Assembly: GCA_026914155.1 (NCBI GenBank)
Contig: JAPPGH010000028.1
Coordinates: 1-63,553, forward strand
DNA length: 63,553 nt
Origin: Candidatus Palauibacter rhopaloidicola
GTDB lineage: Bacteria; Gemmatimonadota; Gemmatimonadetes; Palauibacterales; Palauibacteraceae
Direction of reading: 5' to 3'
Position numbers and translations under genes: made by a program. Position 1 is the first letter of the stretch; the number at the start of each line of letters is the position of its first letter. Shown here in pieces: positions 25,383 to 34,439 of this stretch. Below the pieces are notes generated by a model. The model made no database searches. It saw only the letters and a program-made list of their open reading frames with translations, and was not told the origin of the DNA.

Positions 25383-26117
25383 TCACGCCTGCAACCAGCG
25401 CGCCTCGAAGTCGTCCACGACCTGCCTCAACAGCCGATCGACCGGGGAGGCCGGCCGGGGCGTGAGGTATCGGTCCGAGAAGCGATTGAGCGCGACGCGG
25501 AGGGCCGTGAAGGCCTTCGCGGCGTCGCGATAGCAGCCGTCGAGTTGCTGGCGGCGCGCGAAGGGGGCGTCGGCGGCCAGCGAGAAGCCGGTCTGGCCCA
25601 TGGCTTCGTAGTAGCCGAGGTCGGGTCCCGCTCTCCGTCGCTCCCGCGTGCAGATCCAGTCCGGGAAGAGGCCCGACAGCCAGAGCGAGAAGTTGCCGAG
25701 ATGCGCGCTGAGCAGAAAGCTGCGGCGGCCATCCGATTCGGCGATCTCCGCCACCAGGTCGACGAGATAGCGGTACTCGCGTTCGTCGTATTCGGCGATC
25801 CGGTGGGCCCGCGCTTCCCTCGCGAAGTGGAGGAAGATCGAAGTCACGTAGTCGGCCATGAGGCGGGACTCGACGCCGCCCTCGAGCAGGCTGTGACGCA
25901 GCGCCACGTAGGAGAAGAGCGCCAGCGGGAGCGCCGAGAGCCCCGGTTCGGCGGCGAGCGCGCCGGGCGCCTTAGGGTGATCGAGCAGCGCGTCGATCCC
26001 CCGCTCCGAGACCAGCGTCTCGAGGCGGGTCCGATCTTCGCCCTCGCGGGCGAGCAGGTAGACGAGCCGGGCCGCGTCGTCCCGTCCGAAGGAAGCTCTG
26101 ACATCCGGAAGAATCAT
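25383..26117 (-). CDS. Conserved-looking hypothetical protein
   Basis: 244 residues from an ATG preceded by AAGGGGGAG. No family recognised. It is mostly helical with no signal peptide or membrane segment. Notable stretches are LLSAHLGNFSLWLSGLFPDW and YYEAMGQTGFSLAADAP, and a C-terminus rich in Arg/Leu helices. The frame beyond 26117 is open but only by composition. It lies 49 nt upstream of fur on the same strand and is divergent from the DUF192 gene. Function unknown. Confidence 0.65.
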   Translation of the reverse strand: MILPDVRASFGRDDAARLVYLLAREGEDRTRLETLVSERGIDALLDHPKAPGALAAEPGLSALPLALFSYVALRHSLLEGGVESRLMADYVTSIFLHFAREARAHRIAEYDEREYRYLVDLVAEIAESDGRRSFLLSAHLGNFSLWLSGLFPDWICTRERRRAGPDLGYYEAMGQTGFSLAADAPFARRQQLDGCYRDAAKAFTALRVALNRFSDRYLTPRPASPVDRLLRQVVDDFEARWLQA

Positions 26118-26261
26118 GCCGCTCCCCCTTCCCATGGTCCCGTCCCGTCGACCCCGCCACCTCGTTCCATACCCCACGTTCCATACCCCAACCTCGCCTG
26201 CTAGTTTTCTTTCCGGGAGGGGAAGCCGCAACGGAGTCGACCCGGATGACGATGATCTGAC

Positions 26262-26792
26262 ATGCTGAGAAAACGATGGAAAGAACCCGGATTCGTGTTG
26301 CTGGCGGCCCTTGCGGCCGTCCTTGTGGCCGGCCTGGGAGCGTGCGGTTCGGCGGACGCGGGCGTTCGCGACAACGCCGCCGACGTCGCGGCGAATGGCG
26401 GGCAGGCCGCCGAGGCGGGAACGGCCGCCGTCTCCCAGGCCGTGGAACTGGTTCCGCTCCGCGTGGGCGGGATCGAGATCCGGGTCGAGGTCGCCGACGA
26501 CGCCGACGAGCGCCAGCGCGGCCTGATGTACCGGGAGTCGCTCGAGGAGAATCAGGGGATGCTGTTCGTCTACCCCGAGCAGCGCACCCTGGGCTTCTGG
26601 ATGAAGAACACGCTCATCCCCCTCGACATCGCGTACATCGACCGCGAAGGGCGCATCGTCGACATCCAGCAGATGGAGCCGCAGACCACGGAAACCCACG
26701 ACTCGACCGCGCCCGCCATGTACGCGCTGGAGATGAACCAGGGATGGTTCGAGGCCAACGGCATCCGCGTCGGCGACCTCATCGAGTTCTAG
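26262..26792 (+). CDS. DUF192 lipoprotein
   Basis: 176 residues. A hydrophobic signal ends in VAGLGAC, a lipobox, so the protein is probably a lipoprotein. After a short Ala/Gly-rich linker the DUF192 domain covers ~60-176: EVADDADERQRGLMYRESL, GMLFVYPEQRTLGFWMKNTL, PLDIAYIDREGRIVDIQQM and ALEMNQGWFEANGIRVGD. The family is widespread and of unknown biochemical role. Its TAG is followed after a single base by the fumC ATG, so the two genes are surely co-translated. Confidence 0.85.
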   Translation: MLRKRWKEPGFVLLAALAAVLVAGLGACGSADAGVRDNAADVAANGGQAAEAGTAAVSQAVELVPLRVGGIEIRVEVADDADERQRGLMYRESLEENQGMLFVYPEQRTLGFWMKNTLIPLDIAYIDREGRIVDIQQMEPQTTETHDSTAPAMYALEMNQGWFEANGIRVGDLIEF

Positions 26793-26793
26793 C

Positions 26794-28182
26794 ATGGACC
26801 ATCGCATAGAGAAGGACTCCATGGGGGAGATGGCGATTCCCGCCGACCGGCTCTACGGAGCGCAGACGGAGCGGGCCCGCCAGAACTTCCCCATCTCCGA
26901 CCTCCGCTTCGGGCGCCGCTTCATCGAGGCGCTCGGCGCGATCAAGCTGGCGGCTTCCCGCGTGAACCGGGAACTGGGACTCCTCGACCCCGGACTCGGC
27001 GAGGCGATCGAGCGGGCGGCCGGCGAGGCCATGACCGGGGAGCTGGATTCGCACTTCGTGCTGGACATCTTCCAGACCGGGTCGGGCACGTCGACGAACA
27101 TGAACGCGAACGAGGTCATCGCGAACCGCGCCATCCAGTTGCTGGGCGGGGTCGTGGGTTCGCGGAGCCCTGTCCACCCCAACGACCACGTCAACCTGGG
27201 ACAGTCCTCGAACGACGTGATCCCCACCGCCACCCACGTCTCGGGACTGGTCGCGATCGAGCACGAGCTTCTGCCCGCGCTGGAGCGGCTGCGCGCGGCG
27301 CTCGCGGAGAAGGCGGAGGAGTTCGATCACATCGCGAAGGCCGGGCGCACGCACCTGCAGGACGCGACGCCCGTCCGCCTGGGACAGGAGTTCGGGGGCT
27401 ACGCCAGCCAGGTGGGGCACGGGATCCGGCGCGTCGAGGCCGTCCGTCCCGCGCTCGCGGAACTCGCCATCGGCGGGACGGCGGTGGGCACCGGCATCAA
27501 CACGCCCGCCGACTTCGGCGCGCGGATGTCGGCCGCGCTGAGCGAGATCCTCGGGGTCGAGTTCGTGGAGGCGTCGAACCACTTCGAGGCGCAGTCGGCG
27601 CGCGACGCGGTGGTCGAGGCGAGCGGGGCGCTGCGAACCGTCGCCGTGAGCCTGACCAAGATCGCGAACGATCTGCGCTGGCTCTCATCCGGTCCGCGCA
27701 CGGGGCTCGGCGAGATCAACCTCCCCGCGGTGCAGCCGGGCTCGTCCATCATGCCGGGCAAGGTCAACCCCGTGATGGCGGAATCGGTGCTTCAGGTCTG
27801 TGCGCAGGTCATCGGCAACGACGCCGCGATCGTCGTGGGCGGGCAGTCGGGGAACCTCGAACTCAACGTCATGATCCCCGTGATGGCCCACAATCTCCTC
27901 GAGAGTGTGCGGATCCTCTCCACGGCGAGCGTCGAGTTTGCCGAACGCTGCGTCCGGGGGATCACGGCGAACGAGGAGCGCTGCCTGCGGAACGCGGAAT
28001 CCACCGCGGCGCTCGCCACCGCGCTCGCGCCCGTCATCGGGTACGACAAGGCGGCCGAACTGGCCAAGCTGAGCCTTGCGGAAGACCGCACGCTGAAGGA
28101 ACTCGTGCTGGAGCAGGGGCTCGTCGCCCCGGCGGAACTCGACCGCATCCTCGATTTCCGCGCGATGACCGAGCCCGGCTAG
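26794..28182 (+). CDS. fumC: Class II fumarate hydratase
   Basis: 462 residues, the usual length. It interconverts fumarate and malate in the TCA cycle as a homotetramer. Key blocks are GSGTSTNMNANEV, the HPNDHVNLGQSSND active-site region, AGRTHLQDATPVRLGQEFGG and the signature GSSIMPGKVNP (residues 316-326). The N-terminus MDHRIEKDSMGEMAIPADRL and YGAQTERARQNFPIS are typical of FumC rather than aspartase. It directly follows the DUF192 gene. Confidence 0.95.
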   Translation: MDHRIEKDSMGEMAIPADRLYGAQTERARQNFPISDLRFGRRFIEALGAIKLAASRVNRELGLLDPGLGEAIERAAGEAMTGELDSHFVLDIFQTGSGTSTNMNANEVIANRAIQLLGGVVGSRSPVHPNDHVNLGQSSNDVIPTATHVSGLVAIEHELLPALERLRAALAEKAEEFDHIAKAGRTHLQDATPVRLGQEFGGYASQVGHGIRRVEAVRPALAELAIGGTAVGTGINTPADFGARMSAALSEILGVEFVEASNHFEAQSARDAVVEASGALRTVAVSLTKIANDLRWLSSGPRTGLGEINLPAVQPGSSIMPGKVNPVMAESVLQVCAQVIGNDAAIVVGGQSGNLELNVMIPVMAHNLLESVRILSTASVEFAERCVRGITANEERCLRNAESTAALATALAPVIGYDKAAELAKLSLAEDRTLKELVLEQGLVAPAELDRILDFRAMTEPG

Positions 28183-28200
28183 CCGCTGCCCGGCCAGCCG

Positions 28201-29142
28201 CTAGGGGACGGGGACGAGCGCCTCCGGTAGCAGTCGGTTCACCGTGAGGCTGGAGAGCCGGAAGACTTCGGTGCCGTCCGCGAGGCGGGCGACCCAGTCT
28301 CCTCGTTCCTCGTCCTCCAACAGGAGGATCGAGAGTTCGAGTTGCCGGCCCGTGACATCGGCGGACCCCTCCGAGAACACTTCGAACCATCCGTCCGGGA
28401 GCGTGAAGTCGGCGACCGCCTCTTCCTCCGCCGTGGGGAAGCCGGAAGCGGAGACGGAGGGCAGGATGGCGAGGAGCCGCTGCACGAGCGCCGAGTCCGC
28501 CGGAGCGTCCCCCGCCGCGTCCCCCGCGAACCACCCGTCGTCGCTCCGGCGCAGCACGGCCTCCCGTTCCCCGCGCCGCATGAGGATTTCGCGTACGGCG
28601 GCGGTGTCCACGGAGGCGATCAGGCGTGGGCGCCAGCCGTCGCGGTCGCGGTTCAGGTAGCCCCCGACCGGACCGTCGAGCCGGTAGACGACGTCGTCGC
28701 CGGGAAGGCGCACGAAGTAGCCCCCGGAGCGCGTGTCGCGGTCGCCGAGATGGAACCGCTGCACCTCGCCCCCGGCCGTCCGCACTTCGACGCGCCGGCC
28801 GCCCTCCGCGACGCCCAGGCCGGCGTGATTCGAGGGGTTGCGGGCGACGAGTTCGGACGAGAAGAGCTGTCCGATCACCTCCAGGAGGTCGCGGATCTTC
28901 GGTTCGTCCGCCACGTATCCGTCGACCGTCCACCCCGCGTCCGTCCGCTCGAGCCGCACCGTGCCGGCGTTGTCCGCGAGCCCGATGTCCACGCTCGCAA
29001 TCGTGTCCGTCACCGTGAAGGAGAACCCGTCCCCGACGTCCAGCGTCCCCTCCTCGCCGCCGCCCCTGAACAGCCGGGGCAGGGTGAGAAGGACGGCCAC
29101 GCCGAGCACGATCGCGATGACCTTCAACTGCTTCGCGTTCAT
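28201..29142 (-). CDS. DUF4340 protein of a Gld-type ABC operon
   Basis: 313 residues. The ATG at 29142 overlaps the GldFG stop as ATGA. One N-terminal membrane helix (LKVIAIVLGVAVLLTLPRLF) anchors a large extracytoplasmic domain with DUF4340 features (TVRLERTDAGWTVDGYVADE, IRDLLEVIGQLFSSELVARN, GDDVVYRLDG). In other genomes DUF4340 proteins accompany GldG-like subunits. It is the last gene of a three-gene overlapping operon. Its stop lies 19 nt from the convergent fumC stop. Confidence 0.8.
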   Translation of the reverse strand: MNAKQLKVIAIVLGVAVLLTLPRLFRGGGEEGTLDVGDGFSFTVTDTIASVDIGLADNAGTVRLERTDAGWTVDGYVADEPKIRDLLEVIGQLFSSELVARNPSNHAGLGVAEGGRRVEVRTAGGEVQRFHLGDRDTRSGGYFVRLPGDDVVYRLDGPVGGYLNRDRDGWRPRLIASVDTAAVREILMRRGEREAVLRRSDDGWFAGDAAGDAPADSALVQRLLAILPSVSASGFPTAEEEAVADFTLPDGWFEVFSEGSADVTGRQLELSILLLEDEERGDWVARLADGTEVFRLSSLTVNRLLPEALVPVP

Positions 29143-31394
29143 GTGAGCGCCCCTCCCTCCGTGAAGGAGCGCTGCTGCACCTGCCGCCGCCGCGCGAGCC
29201 GCAGCACGCCGATGAGGACGAAGAGCAGCGGGACGCCGACCAGATTTCCGTACCGCGTCAGGTCCGGGAGCCACTCGTTGGGGAAGAGCAGCAGCGGCGG
29301 GGCGCGGTCCTTGGATCGGATCGAGATCAGCGCCTCGTCCTGGGCGAGCCAGTCGATCGCGTTCTGGAAGAAGATCATCCCGGCCAGCCCGGACATCGAT
29401 TGCGAGAGCGTCTCATCGTGGATCAGCGACGAAGAGCCCGCGAGGACGATGCGGCCGCCGCCCGGCTGCGTGTAGGCGACCGCGAGCGTCTCCATCGCCA
29501 CGTCTTCCTCGGAGATCTGTCCATCCGGCGCGATGATGGTCTCCCACTCCTGCATCGCGTCGATCGAGAGCGGGGTCGCCAGTCGTCCGCCTCCTTCCGA
29601 AGTCGTGAGCAGCGGGGTGACCACGGTGCTGTCCTCGACCTCGACGAGGAGCGGGCTTCCGAACCGGATCGGCACGTTCGCCACGCCGTCCACGATCACG
29701 TGCCCGGAGGCGGGCTGGGCGAGCATCCAGGGCGGATAGTCCACGATGAAGGCGCCGCCCTGGGACGGCACCTGCACCCGTTCGTTGAGCAGGAAGTCGA
29801 AGGCCATCGACGGGACGATGCCGAGTCCCCGCGCCTGCAGCAGCGAATCGAGCGCCGGATCGAAGGTGGGGCCGGCGTAGCGCGCCTGCATGTCCGCCGT
29901 CACGCCGGACTTCAGCACGAAGAGGCTCCCGCCGTCGTCGACGAAGCGGCTCAGGATCTCGCCCGCCGCGGGCTCGAGCGGCATCTGGCCGCCGGCGATC
30001 ACGAGGACGTCGATCGAGTCCGGCACCGCCACGGTCGTCGAGTCGACGCGGAACTCCATCAGGTCGTACTCCAGGGCGAGGCGGCCGCGGGCGAGCCGCA
30101 GCCCCGCGCCCAGGCTCAGTTCGCCGTGCCCGGTCAGGATCCCGATCATGGGGCGTTCCGGCCGCGTGAGGGCGCGGATCATCGTGGCGAGACGGTACTC
30201 GAGGTCCGCCGTCTGCCGGATCAGCGGGATGATCTGGCTCTCGCCGGCGTACTGGACCGCGAGCGCGAAGTAGCGCTCCTGGTACGACACCTCGTCATCG
30301 GCCATGACCTGGAAGGGCACGGCGCGGATGCCGAGCAGCCCCGCCTCCTCCCGGGCGTCCGGGTCCTCGTCGGGATCGAGGCGCACGAGGTTCACGTTGG
30401 CGCCGCCGGTCGCGTCGAGATCCCGGAGCAGGTCGTCCACGTCCCGGCCTACCGCCGCCAGTTGCGCCGGCAGTTCGGCGGACTGGAAGAGCTTGAGCGT
30501 GACGAGGTCGTCCACGCCGCGCAGCAGGTCGGCCGTCGGCGGGGACAGCGTGTAGACCTTGCCGGGCGTGAGGTCGAGCCGGCCGCGCAACTGTGCGCCC
30601 GCCAGCGCGGCGAAGATCGCGATCCCGACCAGGCCGAGCACCCCCACCCGCAGCCGCCCGTACGCCGGCCGTTGGCGGCTCAGGCGTTCGCGCATGACGG
30701 AGAAATACGTGAGCGAGAGGAACGCCGTCCCGAGCGCCGCGAAGTACAGGACGTCCCGCAGGTCGATCACGCCTCGCGCCACGTTCGAGAAGTGCCCGAG
30801 CACGCCGAGACGCGCCGCCACCGCCGCGAGCGGGCCGGGGAGGGAGAGGGTGACCGTGGGGAGTCCGATGAGGTAGAGGGCGAAGCTGACCGTGACCCCG
30901 ATGATGAACGCGGTCACCTGGTTCCTCGTGAGCGAGGACGCCCACAGACCGACCGCGATGAGAGCCGATACGAGGAACATCGATCCCAGGTACTGGGAGA
31001 AGACGACGCCCCACTGGAGGTCGGCGCCGAGCGTGAGGCCGAGAGGAATGCCCAGCGTCCCCGCCATGGCGATCAGCAGGAAGAAGAGGACGCCGAGGAA
31101 CTTGCCGAGCAGGAACTCCACGACCTGGATCGGCTGTGCGAGCACGAGTTCGAGCGTCCCCGCGTTCCGCTCCTCCGCGAACGACCGCATGCAGACGGCC
31201 GGAATGAAGAAGAGCAGGAGCCACGGAAGCAGGGACAGCATCGGCCGCAGCGACGCCTCGCCCAGGAGGTAGGCCTCCTGGAAGTAGAAATAGAAGTTGA
31301 TCCCGAGGAAGATGACGAGGAGGATGTAGGCGGTGGCGTGGTCGAAGTAGCCCGCGAACTCCCGCTTCGCGACGGTGAGGATGCGGCCGATCAT
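29139..31394 (-). CDS. Fused GldF-GldG ABC transporter permease/accessory protein
   Basis: 751 residues. Residues 1-~240 are an ABC-2-type permease with six helices, like GldF (AYILLVIFLGINFYFYFQEAY, AVCMRSFAEERNAGTLELVL). Residues ~255-751 are a GldG-like part: a helix (GVLGLVGIAIFAALAGAQL), a long extracytoplasmic ABC_transp_aux domain (TLKLFQSAELPAQLAAVGRD, GILTGHGELSLG, VLVIAGGQMPLEP) and a C-terminal helix near 720. In Bacteroidota GldF and GldG are separate proteins needed with GldA for gliding; here they form one chain. It overlaps gldA (ATGA) and the DUF4340 gene (ATGA). The transported substrate is unknown. Confidence 0.85.
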   Translation of the reverse strand: MIGRILTVAKREFAGYFDHATAYILLVIFLGINFYFYFQEAYLLGEASLRPMLSLLPWLLLFFIPAVCMRSFAEERNAGTLELVLAQPIQVVEFLLGKFLGVLFFLLIAMAGTLGIPLGLTLGADLQWGVVFSQYLGSMFLVSALIAVGLWASSLTRNQVTAFIIGVTVSFALYLIGLPTVTLSLPGPLAAVAARLGVLGHFSNVARGVIDLRDVLYFAALGTAFLSLTYFSVMRERLSRQRPAYGRLRVGVLGLVGIAIFAALAGAQLRGRLDLTPGKVYTLSPPTADLLRGVDDLVTLKLFQSAELPAQLAAVGRDVDDLLRDLDATGGANVNLVRLDPDEDPDAREEAGLLGIRAVPFQVMADDEVSYQERYFALAVQYAGESQIIPLIRQTADLEYRLATMIRALTRPERPMIGILTGHGELSLGAGLRLARGRLALEYDLMEFRVDSTTVAVPDSIDVLVIAGGQMPLEPAAGEILSRFVDDGGSLFVLKSGVTADMQARYAGPTFDPALDSLLQARGLGIVPSMAFDFLLNERVQVPSQGGAFIVDYPPWMLAQPASGHVIVDGVANVPIRFGSPLLVEVEDSTVVTPLLTTSEGGGRLATPLSIDAMQEWETIIAPDGQISEEDVAMETLAVAYTQPGGGRIVLAGSSSLIHDETLSQSMSGLAGMIFFQNAIDWLAQDEALISIRSKDRAPPLLLFPNEWLPDLTRYGNLVGVPLLFVLIGVLRLARRRQVQQRSFTEGGALT

Positions 31395-32380
31395 CCGTCC
31401 ACCTCCTCGCCGGCTTCCGGTGCCTCGTCGCCCGTCGCGTCAGGCGTCTCGGCGGTGAGCCGGTGGAAGAGATCCTCCAGGCTCGCCTGGGCGAGGTGCA
31501 GTTCCCACAGCGGCCAGTCCCGCGCCGCGGCGAGCCGCGAGATGTCCGGGCGCGGGTCCTGGCCGGAAGCGCCCTCGACCGCGAACCGGGCGCGCCCGCC
31601 CGCGTCCGCCTCGAGGGTGTCGGCCCGCGCCACGGCGGGGAGGTCGCCCAGGGCCTCCGCGGCGACGTCCGCGGGCGCGTCGAGTTCGACCATCACGCGG
31701 GCGCCGCCATGTCCGGCGACGAGCGCATCGACGGAGCCATCCGCGACAATGCGCCCCTCGTTGATGATGACGACGCGCGAACACGTCTTCCGCACCTCCT
31801 GCATCACGTGCGTGCTGAGGAGGACGGTGCGGTCGGTCCCCACGTCGCGGATGAGGCTGCGGATCTCCACGCGCTGGTTGGGGTCGAGCCCTTCGGTCGG
31901 CTCGTCGAGGATGAGAATCTCCGGCTGCGAGAGGATGGCCTGCGCGAGGCCGACGCGCTGCCGATACCCCTTCGAGAGCTGGTTGATCGGGCGGTAGTAG
32001 ACGGCTTCGATGCCGGTCTGCGCGACGACATCGTCCGTCCGCGCGCGGATCTCCTCGGTGCCCATCCCGCGCAGCCGGCCCATGAAGGTGATGTACTCGC
32101 CGGCGAGCATGTCCCGGTACAGGGGGTTCGTCTCGGGCAGGTAGCCGATGCGGCGCCGCAGTTCGACCGGGTGGTCCTCGATGGACAGGCCATCGATCGA
32201 GATCGTGCCCCCATCGGGTTCGAGATACTGCGTGAGGAGCCGCATGGTCGTCGTCTTGCCCGCGCCGTTCGGCCCGAGGAAGCCCACGACTTCGCCGCGG
32301 TCGATCGAGAACGTCGCGGAATCGACCGCGACGGTCTCGCCGAACGTCTTCACGACATCGGTCAGCGATACGAGTGACAT
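31391..32380 (-). CDS. ABC transporter ATP-binding protein, GldA-like
   Basis: 329 residues. Walker A GPNGAGKT at 36-43, signature LSKGYRQR at 135-142, Walker B ILILDEP at 155-161, and the switch His in VLLSTHVMQEV. PEILILDEPTEGLDPNQR is typical of CcmA/GldA-type ATPases of ABC-2 systems. The C-terminal ~90 residues form the extra domain common in this group. The ATG at 32380 is the first good start; the frame upstream is open but reads through the divergent gene. It energises the fused GldF-GldG permease encoded just downstream. Confidence 0.9.
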   Translation of the reverse strand: MSLVSLTDVVKTFGETVAVDSATFSIDRGEVVGFLGPNGAGKTTTMRLLTQYLEPDGGTISIDGLSIEDHPVELRRRIGYLPETNPLYRDMLAGEYITFMGRLRGMGTEEIRARTDDVVAQTGIEAVYYRPINQLSKGYRQRVGLAQAILSQPEILILDEPTEGLDPNQRVEIRSLIRDVGTDRTVLLSTHVMQEVRKTCSRVVIINEGRIVADGSVDALVAGHGGARVMVELDAPADVAAEALGDLPAVARADTLEADAGGRARFAVEGASGQDPRPDISRLAAARDWPLWELHLAQASLEDLFHRLTAETPDATGDEAPEAGEEVDG

Positions 32381-32464
32381 GAGAGTGGCATGAGAGTGAT
32401 ATCGGATCCGGTTTGGAGGTGTGCGACGGGGCGGGAAAAGTAGATCGGGTGTAGCTTCTCCGCC

Positions 32465-34411
32465 ATGAACGTACTCCTCGATGCGGCCCGGCGGGTGGTC
32501 GGCCTCGCGCTGGTCGTGCTCGTCGTCGTCCCCGTCTTCGTGGTCCTCGATCCGGCCGCGCCCCGCGGCGCGATGGACGACCTCATGCGCCGGTCGGGGT
32601 TCGAGCACTGGACGTACACGTGGGGGGTGGCGACCGGCGTCTGGACGCTGCTCGTGGTGGGGGTCGCCGTCCTCGCGGGAATGTTCGGGGGAGGGAGGCT
32701 GTCCGGCATTCTCACCCGGATGGGCCGGGCGATCGAACGGCCGCCGGCGTGGTCGGTGGCCGCGTTCATGGGGCTTCTCGGCGCCGGGCTCGCGACCGCG
32801 GTCGCGCTGGTCGTCTTCGAGGGACGCACGTTCTTCAACGACGCGAGCGTGCAACTCGTGCAGGCCCGATACTTTGCCGCCGGGAAACTCTCCGGGCCTC
32901 CCCTCGCGCTGCCCGAGTTCTGGACGATTCAGTTCATGGTGCCAACGGCGGCCGGGTGGGTGTCCCAGTATCCCCCGGCCCACGCCCTCTGGCTCGCGGC
33001 CGGCTTCAAGCTGGGAGGTCCGTGGATCGCGGTGGCGGCGACCATGGGCATGCTCGGCGTCTTCTCCGTCCTCTCCTTCGAGCGCCTGCTGCCCGACCGG
33101 ATCGCGGCCGCGCGGCTCGGCGCCCTGCTCGCCGTCACGAGCCCCATGCTGCTGGCCCTCGCCGGGGCCTATATGAACCACGCCACCGTGGCCGCCTTCG
33201 CCGCGCTCGCCCTCTGGCTGTCGCTCCGGGCCGAGACGGGCCGGGCCGTGTGGGCGCTGGCGGCGGGCGGCGCGATGGGCGTCATGGTCACGACCCGCCC
33301 TATCTCCGGCCTGCTCATCGGCGCCGCCGTGACGGCCGGCGTGTGGCTCACCGCGCCGCGCCGGGAACCGGGCCTGCACCGGCCGTGGCTTCTGCGCCGC
33401 TTCGCCTGGTGGGCGCTGGGGGGCCTCCCGTTCGCGGTCGGCTTCGGCTGGTTCAACGCCCGCTTCTTCGGCAGCCCGCTCACCCTCGGCTACACCGCCG
33501 CCGCCGGCCCCAGCCACGGCCTCGGCTTCCACGTCGACCCCTGGGGCCGCATGTACGGCTTCACACAGGCGCTCGGCTACACCTCCACCGAACTCATTTC
33601 GCTCGGACGCGAACTCTTCGGCACAGTGCTGCCGGTTGCCGCGCTCATCGGACTTTACCTTCTCCTCGCCCGCCGCCTCGGGCGCGGCGAGCGCATCCTC
33701 GCCGCCTGGGCGCTGCTACCCGTCATCGCGAGCGCGCTGTACTGGCATCATGACCTCGTCGCCGGCCCCCGCATGCTCGGCGAGGCCGTCCCCGCCTGGT
33801 GCGCGCTCCTCGTGCTGGCGACGATCGGACTCGTGCGCGCTCCCCGTCGCCGCTGGCTCTCGGACGCGGTGGCCGTACTCGTCCTCATCGCCATCGGCTA
33901 TGGTCTCGCAGCGGGGGGGCGGGGGCGCGTCGTGCGCTTGACAGGCCGCCTCGTGCCGGTTCCCGAGGTCACGGAGCCCAGCCCGTCGCTCGTCTTCGTG
34001 CACGAATCCTGGCAGGACCGGATCGGGGCGCGCCTCGCCGCGCGGCCCATGCGCCTCGACAGCGTCCGCGCCCTTCTGACGCAGTATGACCCCTGCCGTC
34101 TCGAAGGCGCACTCGTCGGGGCGCAGCGACCCGAAGAGGTCGAGGATCGTTGCCTGCGGGAGCAGGCCTCCGACCGACTCGGCCGGCTCGGTCTCACCGA
34201 CTACCTGTGGCATGGCGACCTGCCCGGGCTCGGCGGCTCGGGCGTGCTATGGGCCCGGGATCTCGGCCCCGAGGCGAATACGCACCTCATCGAGAGCTAC
34301 CCCGATCGAACACCGCTCCTCGCCATACCCGACCCCGAGCGCAGGGGCGACGGCCTCGTCGTCCCCTACCAGATGGGCGTGAATGCACTCTGGGGCCCCA
34401 CCCCGCCGTAG
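32465..34411 (+). CDS. GT-C-like polytopic membrane protein
   Basis: 648 residues with about 10-12 membrane helices (LALVVLVVVPVFVVL, WSVAAFMGLLGAGLATAVAL, ALLAVTSPMLLALAGAYMNH and others) and a soluble C-terminal ~150 residues. FEGRTFFNDASVQLVQARYFAAGKLS in the first outer loop is in the place of the catalytic acidic motif of dolichyl-phosphate-mannose/ArnT-type glycosyltransferases, and WVSQYPPAHALWLAAG matches loops of that superfamily. It may transfer a sugar from a lipid carrier at the periplasmic face. The substrate is unknown. It is divergent from the Gld-type operon across 84 bp. Confidence 0.65.
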   Translation: MNVLLDAARRVVGLALVVLVVVPVFVVLDPAAPRGAMDDLMRRSGFEHWTYTWGVATGVWTLLVVGVAVLAGMFGGGRLSGILTRMGRAIERPPAWSVAAFMGLLGAGLATAVALVVFEGRTFFNDASVQLVQARYFAAGKLSGPPLALPEFWTIQFMVPTAAGWVSQYPPAHALWLAAGFKLGGPWIAVAATMGMLGVFSVLSFERLLPDRIAAARLGALLAVTSPMLLALAGAYMNHATVAAFAALALWLSLRAETGRAVWALAAGGAMGVMVTTRPISGLLIGAAVTAGVWLTAPRREPGLHRPWLLRRFAWWALGGLPFAVGFGWFNARFFGSPLTLGYTAAAGPSHGLGFHVDPWGRMYGFTQALGYTSTELISLGRELFGTVLPVAALIGLYLLLARRLGRGERILAAWALLPVIASALYWHHDLVAGPRMLGEAVPAWCALLVLATIGLVRAPRRRWLSDAVAVLVLIAIGYGLAAGGRGRVVRLTGRLVPVPEVTEPSPSLVFVHESWQDRIGARLAARPMRLDSVRALLTQYDPCRLEGALVGAQRPEEVEDRCLREQASDRLGRLGLTDYLWHGDLPGLGGSGVLWARDLGPEANTHLIESYPDRTPLLAIPDPERRGDGLVVPYQMGVNALWGPTPP

Positions 34412-34439
34412 CTGTAGGCGCCAGGGACGTTGGCGACCC

